DNA from: Aurelia coerulea
Lineage: Eukaryota > Cnidaria > Scyphozoa > Semaeostomeae > Ulmaridae
Direction: 5' to 3'
Length of the DNA: 64,000 nt
Assembly: GCA_039566865.1 (NCBI GenBank)
Contig: CM076947.1
Coordinates: 5,463,501 to 5,527,500 of the forward strand
The notes under the pieces are model-generated. The model saw only the letters and a list, made by a program, of their open reading frames with translations. It searched no databases and was not told the origin of the DNA. Below, in pieces: positions 54,592-64,000 of the stretch; the stretch's first letter is position 1, and each line of letters opens with the position of its first letter. Both the position numbers and the translations under genes were made by a program.

Positions 54592-54867
54592 TACAAATGT
54601 TCAGAATTGGCCGTAAATGTCGAGTGGCAACATGTATCGTGGGATGATTGGAATGGGGAACCTGTTGGCACACTGATAATGTACAACAGCTCCAAGGGAC
54701 AAAGTGGAGACTTTACAGTTCCCTATCCGGCAACTTCGTTCATGATTGCTGGATTGCATCCCGTAACTGCATATATAATTTCATTATGCGAAGTGACACG
54801 GCCTAGACATGGGCCGTGTCGACAAATCAAGGCAACCACATTGCTCAGCAGTGTGGCTAGTCTTTAA
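54592..54867 (+). pseudogene. Fibronectin type III-like domain, probable single host exon or relic
   Basis: A possible splice acceptor (GTATCCCAG) precedes an open frame starting YKCSELAVNVEWQHVSWDDW and NGEPVGTLIMYNSSKGQSGD, then FTVPYPATSFMIAGLHPVTA and YIISLCEVTRPRHGP, then KATTL. This is the fibronectin-III pattern: a Trp in strand B, W-NGE-x-G before strand C, GL-PVTAY before strand F, and a final TT. Such domains are found in cell-surface receptors and adhesion proteins. No second domain or neighbouring exon is visible, and the frame ends in TAA at 54867, so it may be a displaced exon. Confidence 0.55.
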
Positions 54868-55372
54868 AGGAAGAGGTCTGGAAAGAAGAAATGCATTCAT
54901 CTCAAAGAGATTGTGTTGTTTATTTTTCTAGGAAACACTGTACTGCTGCTTTAATATCTTCAAAGAGGGAAGCTTTCAGGAAATTGGATTAGCAACAGCT
55001 CATGAAGAAGCTGACACCAACATAGGCTAACCTTACAGTTCTTGTCTCATTTCAATAGCTGTTGTGGCAGGCTGTCCCGAATCAAAGCGTATGGACAGTT
55101 CATCTAATTTCCTTTCAGGCAAAGCCAACCGATAGTCAACAGCCCACTCATCTCCCCACAAGTCATTGTTGTTGGTTGTGGAATGTGGCAGTGGAAAATG
55201 TAGCTGGCAATTCCTTGTCAATCTTACTGATTTTGGTTGCTTACATTGCTTTCAAATTTACACTGCAGATTTTGATTTGAAATTTACTAATATTTGATTA
55301 ACATTTTGGAAGTGTCAGAGCCTTTTTTCTACAAAACAGAGCTGCACGTGCAGGCCCTCGTTGACCTAAATT
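54868..55372. other. Spacer, no gene seen
   Basis: Open frames on both strands at 55033-55280 overlap each other and have no family resemblance. Confidence 0.3.
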
Positions 55373-55998
55373 CGACATTAAGTTGGCAACACAATGGATG
55401 AAGTTAATGCATGCACAAGAGAATCATCGATGGTGTCTGGTCCAGGTTTTTCAATGTAGAGGTCAAGTGCTGAATGTTTTCCAGGTTTTGGGGTCCATGC
55501 TGATTTGATATGGAAAAGGGTATTAATAGTAGTTATGTCGTCTTCTTCAGGAGAAGAGGAAATTTAATTGTTGTCTTGTTGTGAAGATCCTTCTGAATTC
55601 CTTTCATGAAAGTGAGCTTTGAGACAAAGATGTCGGAAGACTGCTTTGGTATCATGCTTTGCTTGGAATTCATCCACATGCTGTCTTTGTGCAACAAATT
55701 TAAGGCCTTTGTTGAGTACATTCCTTTCCGCAGAGGATAATGGTAAATCTTCTGGTATGGTTTGGACAATATTTCTTGATTCACTTAGAGTAGTTGTTGT
55801 GGAATTGGATTTGATGTTTCCAATAAGATCATCAAATTTGCGTTCTTTTGTTTCTTTCAAATTCAGGTATAAAGACTGGTTCAGCTCGTGTATCTTTCTG
55901 CTTATTGATAGAAAAGTTTCATAGTTACTACAGAGAAATTGAAGACAATTGACGAGATTGGGTAACTTATCTGAAAGTCCACAAGTACTATGGCGCAT
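55373..55998 (-). pseudogene. N-terminal part of a Penelope-like retroelement protein
   Basis: The minus frame runs from 55998 to 55373 with one in-frame TAA at 55564-55566. It shows LPLSSAERNVLNKGLKFVAQ, then an LCLKAHFHE stretch. After the stop comes SAWTPKPGKHSALDLYIEKP. In animal Penelope-like proteins, LS-x-E-x-VL-x-KGL-x-F, RLRLKAHFH and WTP-x-G-x-x-ALD occur in this order before the reverse transcriptase. The reverse transcriptase and GIY-YIG endonuclease are not seen to the left. The likely start, MRHSTCGLSDKLPNLVNCLQ, has no recognised motif. Confidence 0.55.
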
Positions 55999-58900
55999 TT
56001 AAAGCTAACCAGGGGGGTGCGCAACAGCAATTTGCGCGAGTCTCTGTTAATTTATTCCCAATTATCTAACGGTAATGGATTTGAGCATTATGAATGACGA
56101 TTACTGATATTACATTGCAAAAAATGACCAAATTTCACTACGTTTTTACATAGGGAAATTTAGGGGAAACAGACACTTTCCCCACAACTTCCCAAGAAGG
56201 AAATGGAAATGTCCGTTTCCCTGTCAATTTCCCAGATAAAGTTGTCCACTTTCCCTAAATTTCCATGCAGAAACTGAAGGAACATTTTTACATTTGTTGC
56301 AGTGTTATACGGAGAGTTTTAAATGCCATAAGAGCATACCTGAAATGCTTAATTACGCTTTTATAGGAACACTTTGAACTGAGCTAACATTAGATTAGAT
56401 TTCTGACTTTACCCCGGCTGGAGCGGTACACAACTTGTTCTCAGAAATGTACTTTCTTCTAATTACTGAAATTTGCCTTGATACCCAGATTTATGAAGTA
56501 TTTTTTAACAAAAATCCACATTTGTAACTATTTTTGCCACTTTCAGCGAAACCCCACTAATAAATGGAAAATCTGCCGAAAATGCCCCTTGTTTAGAGAA
56601 TATTGTTTAAAGAAAGTTGGGCCCAGGAACCCACCCATATATGGGCGGCACATACCATTACCCTGAACATGTTATGCACCCCGCTCCCAGTGCATTTTAC
56701 GTTAAAGACAGAACAGATTTCTTCATAATTAAAAGTTCATCAGAACTTGAAGCTTTGAACATTGAATATCTTTGAATCTCGTGAACTTAACTAAATTTGA
56801 GAGCGAAAGTTGTTAGTTTGATCGTGAAGTTATGTATAAACTTCAGAAGTTTGGTTCATTTCAAGAATCATCATTGCTGAGACATGAAATTGATGGCAGC
56901 ATATTTTAAAATCTAAAACACACTCTCAAATGACTTGTAATGCGAAAATCTTAAAACCTTAAAATCTTAAAACCCGAAAAATAACATAAAAGCATCAAGC
57001 CCTCAGCCCTGGGGGCAAAATTTGGCCAAACCCAAAACCCATCAAAGCCCAAAGACCTTTCACAGTATGAGGAGAATTATCTTTAACATCATTTTCCGGT
57101 TTGTTACTTAAGCAGTTATTGAATTGACAGAATTTTTCACAGCATTGATTTAGACTCGTACACATTACTGTCACGGACCCCCTGGCTAGTTTTGCATGTG
57201 GTATAGTACTTATGCAATATCAATGCCAATTACAATGCCAGTTCCAATGCCAATATTCCAATGCTGGTGAATACAAATGGCCGGCAAAATGATCTGATTT
57301 CTCAAGAAATATTTTTCATTGCACAGACATTTTCTGAAGTTGACTATTGTGCTCTAACCTGTGAACCTGCATTTTTCTCCAACCTGTCAAGCTGTTTTAC
57401 ACCTGCCAGAAAGAAGGCATGCTATCTGAAACAAAATGTTTGATTCCAATTTCTCATAGCATGAAACTACCAGATGGAAAGTTAAGATGGACTCTCCTGC
57501 AAACACATTTAGAACTGAAAAATGCTGTTGATAGCTCATTAGATAACTGAAAAATATCATTCCATAGACATCACGGGCATGATACCAATAAAGTAAACAA
57601 GCGGAAACTCTCATGAACCACATTGCATGAATTGAAATAGTTTAAAACTCTAAAATGTAACTGATGATGAAATTTTAGTTGTCCTGACATTATAATTTGT
57701 TTATAATCGCTTCAAGTAAAAGTTATACAATATGATTATTTGAGCATATAATGCTTTTTTCTTGTGAAATTTAACTCTCCCGGTTCATTTGTGAACAAAC
57801 AAGGCATTTCTTACCAGAAACAAGATGAATAAACTTTTCTCAATATCAAAGGTGGGACAGGCAAGCAAAATAGATATAAATACCTAAAGTGTCTTCAAAG
57901 AGGTAAACTCCTAAACATTCCAAATCCGAAAGAAATTGGAAGATGAAAGCTAAGAATGAGAAGACAAATTGCTTACTGTTCCATTTTATATGCTGTATGA
58001 AGTACAATATAATAAAAAACATCATGGTAACTTGATTGTACAATGAGTTTCTCCCAAAATCACTTGGAGTCTTTGGGTGAAATTAATATTTTTTTTGAAT
58101 GATAGTATGTTCCATCTCAGGATGATTCACTGAAGGAGCTCAGCCATTTTGATGAAAGGTTTCAGTCTGTCATCTGATGTTGCAAGTAAATTTTCCTTTC
58201 CAGACGGTTAATACACTGTAATTATCACAGTTCTTGTCAGCTGCATTCAGTAAAACCTAGCTTATTGCCAAGGATCAGTTGTGATTGCCCAAGGTAAATA
58301 CAAAAGGAAATTGAATAATCAGAATTTCAACCCATCTAAATTATTAGCACTATTTGTTAGGGTCCAACTAATATCTTTTTTAATGCAGTTACGAAAATGT
58401 TTTTGTTCATACTAAGATTTTGATTGCCTGTCAAAAACTACTCACTACATATTTTAATTACTTGATTCATATCCTTTCCATTTGCATAACACCATTTATG
58501 ATAAGATCCCGATTGAACAGTGTGCAAGGATGGAAAATATACTGAATTTTTGGTTAGAAGTTAAAAGTGTATTATGAGCTAGTTATTCACAGAGTTTGAA
58601 TATTAAATCCTCTTGACAACCCGTTGTTGAATATGTTTTGTCTTCTCATTCGAAAGCTATCAGAGCTAGAAAAAAGAAGGGAAAGAGACACACAAGGAGC
58701 TGAACTGGAAATGGAGGCCCAGAAGCTTGTGGGTATTTAATTTCTAGGTTTATATGTTCGTGTGGTCTACAATCCTTGCCAAAGTAACTTGAAAACCTTT
58801 CAATTCTCTCTTTCCTTCTGCGACCAGGCATCCAAAATACAATGCAGGAAACTTCACACTACTCTTTTCCCCAAACCCCCCTGAACAATGTTGGTCCAAA

Positions 58901-59474
58901 GCACTGATCGCCAGATATCACCAAAATCGCTTTGGCTGCGTTGTTGTGCCTGTGACAAATGCGTAATCGCACGAGGAACCAATATTGTAAGGGGAATGGG
59001 GAGAGCTGAGCAGAATTGGCACAAGTGTACAATTTTGTGTACTTATCAACATGCAGGTTTAAAAATTATCTCAAAACGTTTATAATGAAATTTATGATGT
59101 CATCTATATGAGAAATGAAGGAATTTCAGGGCTCTTGCAGAAATGATAGAGTTATTACTGCAAGAGACTTGTCACATGACTGGAAATACTTGCAATGCAT
59201 GGGAAAAAGGGTTTTACATGTGTTCTCGTGGAAAGTGGCAAAGTAAACCTGAAACATAGGTCTTATGGCGTGTACAACTTCCATAAAATAATGGGTCCTC
59301 TGCAATTCATAGGAAATGGGTGAAAGATGTAGGTAAAAATTCGAGCATTTATGCAAAATTCTTCCATGGTGGGACTGCAACGGGCTGCATCACAATTAGT
59401 TTGTGATGGCAGATTAGTGTGTGAAGAAAAGTTAGCTAATAATACGTTATATGAAGGAGAGCTATCAGTTTTAA
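55999..59474. other. Long AT-rich spacer, no secure gene
   Basis: About 3.5 kb with no secure gene. At 57216-57265 a CCAATGCCA-type short repeat (about 8-12 bp unit, five copies) is present. A 26-codon coiled-coil-like stretch at about 58654-58731 (LSELEKRRERDTQGAELEME then AQKL) follows a possible acceptor TCATTCGAAAG and may be a lost exon, but support is weak. Confidence 0.35.
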
Positions 59475-59700
59475 CGCTATTTTGGTTGGGGGGGGGGGGC
59501 AAATTTACCCCCCTGTTGGTTTTTGCTTCATAACTCCAAATTGAATACAAATATCTTCTTCAAACTTTCTGACTTTTCCTAAAAACTTCTCAGACGCCTA
59601 CTGATAAAATTATTTTGGTAAAAATGTAATCAGGGGTGGGTAGGGACCATATTTTTGAGGGGGGTGTTTGAAAATTTGAAATCTGAAAAATTACGACTGA
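59475..59700 (+). repeat. Partial copy of the TTAA-type MITE found at 47369
   Basis: After TTAA at 59471-59474, CGCTATTTTGGTTGGGGGGG and CAAATTTACCCCCCTG match the left end of the 47.4-kb element apart from a C-to-G change in the terminal CCC. The homology fades through TCATAACTC and CTTTCTGACTTTT to about 59700. No right terminus is found. Confidence 0.7.
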
Positions 59701-60508
59701 TAGGAATTTTTTGTTTTTCAAAGAGCTGTATGGTTGTTTTTCACAAAAAATGTCTGTGATAGAATGAAAGTATATTTCTAATTGAATTTATTGACATTAC
59801 AGTATATGTTTATTTGCACAATGTGGTTCATACTACTCTTTGGCAGTGATTATTTTACCAAAGTATTCAGATGCATTTCTCCATCGCATACATTTTCGTT
59901 GTTACTGCCCATATGATCAAATTATATTTGCCATACAGTGAAATTGGTCTCCTATTTTCATATCTTAGTTTATTTACTTGTCTTTTTGTAAAAAATATTG
60001 CTGAATTGAAGTTTTGTATAAATCACAAGGCGAAGTAAAAAGAACTTTTCCGGAAAGAGCCATATTGCAACTTTGATCGGTCTTCTTTCCATGCAATTGA
60101 TCAACAGTGTGATGGTGTAAATTTCAAGGAGGATCACTGCATGCAGTAAAATACTCTTTCTTTGTCATATCTATACCATGATCTTATGATTAACGTGAAA
60201 AATAAATCACAGGAAAAACCTCTCAGGGGAGCAAGGTTTCGTCCCTTTACAAATGCGTGTGACTTTACATAGGACCAGCGTCATAACATGGATCACAGGA
60301 AGAAACCTCTGCATGCAGGAGGATGTTCTTCTGTTTCCATCTTCGTGCTATTTCCTAAGTAGGAAATGATCTTTCAATGAAAAAGCATAAACACGATTTT
60401 GAAACCATTGCCTTGCAATATTTTCTATGTATAGCAGACATTTGAAATATGAAATAGTTGGTTTGTTTTGAAAAATTCAGTTCCAAAGAAGCGCGGCTCA
60501 GATGAGTC
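59701..60508. other. Spacer before the piggyBac transposase
   Basis: No gene is recognised. A piggyBac 5' terminal repeat should lie here, but no TTAA-CCC-type end is convincing. The region includes two related segments (TCACAGGAA and AAAACCTC or AGAAACCTC with TGCATGCAG or GGAGGA) near 60120-60330. Confidence 0.35.
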
Positions 60509-63500
60509 ATGGCACCAGCGAGGCAGACAAGAAGACCTGTTTCAGAAAGAGATCTTGAAAATTTTGTATCACAGCTTATTGAAGATGATGGGCTCTTGTC
60601 GGATTCAGAAGTTGAAGGGTTTGAAGATTCAGACAATGAAAATTATGAAGATGCTGGAAATTGGATAGCAGACATAGCAGATGACGATAGGGGCGATGGG
60701 GATCAAGGAAATGATGAAGAGAATGTAGATGATGAAGAGCCAGTTGCCGAAGTTCAACCAAGAGAAGTACGAAAGCAAACTTTCAAGAATTTAGATGAAA
60801 GATTGGATGAAGGCAATTTTGACGACTTGCCTCCTCAAGCAGATTACACATTTGTCTACACAAGCCGAGACCAAAAGACAACGATCTCTTGGAAGACCGC
60901 TCAAACAAATGTGGGGCTAGTACCTCAAAGAAACATTGCAAGAGGGACTCCTGGGGCCAGTCGTTTGGCGGGGCATGCGAATGATCCGTTGAAAGCCTGG
61001 GAACTGTTCATAACTGATGACATGATTGAGGCCATCACACATTTTACCAACATGAAAATTGAGGAGTTTCTCAAAAAGTTTCAAGATCTACTTCAAAGCA
61101 ACAACAAGTATTCTCACTACAAGAAAACAACCAAGAATAAGATTCGAGCTTTCTTTGGCATTCTCTATCTCCGCGGAGCATTGAAACTAAATTTGAGGAA
61201 AACAGATGAAATTTTCTACCACAGATCTTCCAATGATATTTTTTCTGCAACAATGAACGCCATGAGATTCAAGTTCCTAGGACGTTTCATTGAATTTGAT
61301 GATTTCACAACCAGACAAGTGCGATGGCAGTCAGATAAGTTTGCTGCATTCAGAGATTTCCTTGAAGAACTAAACAAGAATTGTGCCAAGATGCGTGTAC
61401 CTTCTGAATATCTCAGTATTGACGAAACACTCTATCCATATAGAGGCAATGTTCGAATTTGGCAATACAATCCAAGTAAGCCTGCACGATATGGGCTACT
61501 CTATCGACAGGGCCGCATTTAAGTCTGTTGGGGCCCTGGGCCCAAAAACTGGTTGGGGCCCCTTAGAATATACCTAAAAAATTTGTATCATAGTACTTGC
61601 AATACCCTGTTAGCATGTATGCCATGTATGGGTAAGGCCACCAGATTCAGCCGTAGCCAAACAAGTTAATATATTAACTAAACATTTTGAAAGGTGAAAA
61701 TTCGAAGAAATGAGTAAACTTGTACAAATATATACATGTTGGTACAATCCCAAGAAAACTTCTCTTTGTCCAATGGCTTTTCATGATTTTCGTCTTGCCT
61801 TCACTGCTGCAAAATTTCGGATGATATTCTTGGAGTATAAAAACCTCACGACAGTGGCATGGCCAGGGTAAATTAAATGAGGGGAATGAAAGGAGGGGCC
61901 GCCTGGGGGCGAAGCCCCCGGAAAATTTTTGGGGTTATGCCCTTTACTTTGGCTTAGAATGCATCTCCTAATATCATGCTTACCATTAGCGACAAGGAAA
62001 GTTTGATATTTTGTAACGGTTATCCTACAAAATGCCAGTGCTAAAGTGGAAGTTTTGACATTTCTCAGAAAGGTCTTTCCCAACCTTTACCCAACTTTGG
62101 ACAAAAGTGGGGGCAATCCCCCTCCCTCGTGCCTCGGGACATCAAAATTTGCTGCCATTCATTAGGCAAAAGGCAACAACGCGCTCTTGTGACATTGTGG
62201 ACCTTAGGAAACTCTGCATGGCTAAGTGCGGTCGTTGCATTGAGCAGCAATCTAAGTGCGGTTGTTGCATTTGGGAAGTTGCAGCCTCACCTCTTTTCAC
62301 AATTCGCTCTAATACGTAGATCATCCAAAATAGGCTTTTGTGTTTCATGGGGTTGTCGCCTCTTCCATTTCTTTCTTTTCATGAGCTTCAGCTTCGGTAT
62401 CAAGACTATCAAGGAGATTCCTCCTTTTATCGATGAACTTTTCGAGGGGCTTTTTTAACAATCATTTCAAACACAAGAGTGAAATCAACAGCACTTCATG
62501 CCATTCATTAGGCAAAAGGCAACAACTTCAACAGGCTTTTTCAAATTTTGCTCGGGGCCCCCTAGATTTAAGAATTCTAGGGGGCCCCTGGGCCCGGGCC
62601 CAGTGGGCCCATGGGTAAATGCGTCACTGTCTATCGAAGTATTTCAGATGCAAGGGTACCGTATACCTACTACAGTATCGGCTATGCAGGTAAACCAGAA
62701 GGGGTACCAAACAAATATTACATCTCAAGCACAGATGGGTACACAAGGTTTCTCGTTGATTCTCTGAAGAAATATGTCAAACTTACCGGCAGAAACATAT
62801 CCATGGATAGATACTTCACGAGCCTGACAATAGCAGAGTATCTCCTTGAAAATAACATGACACTGGTCGGAACAATAAAAGCAAATCGTGTTGGGCTTCC
62901 AAAGGAGCTTGTTCAAAATGCTGGCAGAGATGATCTCTCTGTGAAGTACGCATTTGCAGATGGTGGTGACAAGCTGCTAGTGTCATATGTGGTCCAGAAG
63001 AAGTCCGGAAAGAGAAATGTGCTTGTATTGAGTACAATGCACAATTCTGTCAAGGTTACACGCGATTTGAGAAGGAAACCAAATGTCATAACATTTTACG
63101 ACTGTACAAAAGGTGGGGTTGATGTCATGGACATGATATCCGGAAGCCTTTCTACGAGAATCAAGTCAAGGAGATGGCCTGTGAATGCACTAGCATATGC
63201 ATTGGATACTTCAAGAACTAATGCCCAAACCATTCTCAAAGACAACAATGCAAATGACAAGAGGAGTTCTTTTGAATTCTGCTGGGACCTAGGAGAGGCC
63301 TTGGTCAAAGCACATCTTCTTGAGCGTCATCAAAGCCCCGTAGGATTGCAAAGTGGTGTGTTGAATCGGATTAGCAGAGTGTTGGGATTTGAGCCTGTTG
63401 TTCAGCAAAGACCCCCAGCTGCACCTACAGATCGGAAGAGATGTCATATCTGTTTAGGAGGGATCAGAGGCACAGCCGATTACAAGCAAAAGAAGCAGCG

Positions 63501-63609
63501 CCTTGCTAAAACAAAGTGGACATGAGAATCTTGTCAGCTGACCATCTGTAAAACGCATTCCAAAATGGTCTGCAACGCATTTGTGAAACAATTGAATGAA
63601 GAACCATAA
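60509..63609 (+). pseudogene. piggyBac transposase, split by a hAT-type insert and with one premature stop
   Basis: The first part (60509-61507) begins MAPARQTRRPVSERDLENFV with a long acidic leader (about residues 25-95). It leads into the DDE_Tnp_1_7 domain with the first catalytic Asp in LSIDETLYPYRG (about residue 304). After YGLLYR a 1.1-kb element intervenes. The frame resumes at 62638 with SISDARVPYTYYSIGYAGKP, the second Asp in ISMDRYFTSL and the third in GGVDVMDMISG. The tail CHICLGGIRG...KTKWT is followed by TGA at 63523-63525, but the same frame continues ESCQLTICKTHSKMVCNAF to TAA at 63607-63609. That is the normal Cys/His finger, so the TGA replaces a Cys codon. Without these two lesions it would be about 656 residues, long for the family because of the acidic leader. 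Confidence 0.92.
61508..62629. mobile_element. Non-autonomous hAT-type element with 8-bp target duplication
   Basis: A 1,122-bp insert starting CAGGGCCGCATTTAA and ending TAAATGCGTCACTG, so CAG-x-G-x-CGCATTTA is shared by both ends. TCTATCGA at 61500-61507 recurs at 62630-62637, an 8-bp duplication as hAT elements make. GGGCCC-rich stretches lie just inside both ends. A further hAT-like end (CAGTGGCATGGCCAGGG) sits inside at 61852, matching 37520, so the insert is itself composite. A 27-bp direct repeat (GCCATTCATTAGGCAAAAGG...CAAC) lies at 62154-62180 and 62500-62526. Confidence 0.92.
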
Positions 63610-64000
63610 GTAACACTTAATTGTATGAAAAAGTTTGCACTTACCCGTGCTCATAGTTTACATCACCTGATAAGACTAACAAGTTTATTGTCATTTATTT
63701 GCCATTCCCTTCAAATTTCTGTGAAAATGTGATTTCTATGAAAAGTGCTGACATCAGCAAAAAATAATTTGCAAGATTCATCTCTAGAAGTTTATTCTTT
63801 CGTTACTGGGTACAAAAGCACTCCAAATTGTCATTATAGGGTGAATATTTAGAATAGGCGAATTTCGGTAAATTTTTTGATTTTTCAAAATCCTTGCAAA
63901 ATTGTCAAATTAGTCGTCACCAAAAAAAATCCAAAAAAAACTCAGATTTTGCTAAATTTTTGGCGTTAAGCTCCAACGGCATCCTTCCTCAAAATCGGGA
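63610..64000. other. 3' flank of the piggyBac gene, no further feature
   Basis: AT-rich and gene-free to the window end. No piggyBac right terminus with TTAA could be recognised. Confidence 0.4.

Noticed and set aside
54204..54673. Two overlapping minus-strand frames upstream of the fibronectin-III-like exon
   Set aside because: They overlap each other in different frames, and one runs antisense to the exon start. No family is recognisable.

Overview
This window looks like transposon-dense, AT-rich nuclear DNA from an invertebrate animal. No operon, ribosomal RNA, tRNA or bacterial gene is visible. Coding traces sit in short interrupted blocks, several with good GT-AG introns. The mix of families best fits a cnidarian or a similar marine invertebrate: animal-type CACTA transposase, HARBI1-like, piggyBac, DD41D mariner, DIRS-like parts, a Penelope-like N-terminus, non-LTR retrotransposons with a reverse-transcriptase tail reading YKLYVRPHLDYGD, and HUH Rep-like relics. 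That assignment is inference. Only one short piece (a fibronectin-III-like exon near 54.6 kb) and a broken TPR-like gene (11.1-13.5 kb) look like ordinary host coding sequence.

Layout. 0-4.8 kb: a DD41D mariner transposase cut by the window edge, a HARBI1-like transposase whose frameshifted C-terminus is tandemly duplicated, and a 100-bp minisatellite. 5.5-9.7 kb: a Mutator-domain fragment, two tail-to-tail halves of large uncharacterised transposon-type proteins, and a TTA-flanked Harbinger-type MITE. 11-13.5 kb: a truncated LINE with exact 10-bp target duplications, lying inside a TPR-like reading frame. 15-18.6 kb: a TTAA-flanked MITE, a DIRS-like gag relic and a tyrosine-recombinase piece. 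18.8-22.1 kb: a three-exon CACTA transposase, truncated at its 3' end, with a MITE in intron 1. 23.4-26.1 kb: a Rep-like HUH relic split by a 1.7-kb foldback element, which itself carries a 232-bp palindromic element. 26.6-27 kb: a piggyBac C-terminal relic. 29-37.3 kb: a 122-bp satellite whose 2.4-kb higher-order repeat has captured and duplicated a 1,072-bp TA-flanked foldback transposon. 37.3-40.6 kb: a DIRS RNase H piece, a hAT-like terminus, a two-exon integrase-core relic and MITEs. 41.3-44.2 kb: a second Rep-like relic and a second copy of the first LINE family. 46.8-50 kb: another LINE, interrupted by a TTAA element. 50.5-54.1 kb: a TA-flanked MITE and a 2.1-kb foldback element with minisatellite arms and 9-bp target duplications. 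54.6-56 kb: a fibronectin-III-like exon and a Penelope-like relic. 60.5-63.6 kb: an almost complete piggyBac transposase, split by a hAT-type element with an 8-bp duplication and carrying one premature stop.

The genes do not form a pathway. They record serial nested insertion, and in eight or more places the target-site duplications are exact enough to order the events. The least familiar material is the pair of Rep-like (HUH) relics, the unclassified convergent pair at 6.7-9.3 kb, and the higher-order satellite with its captured transposon.
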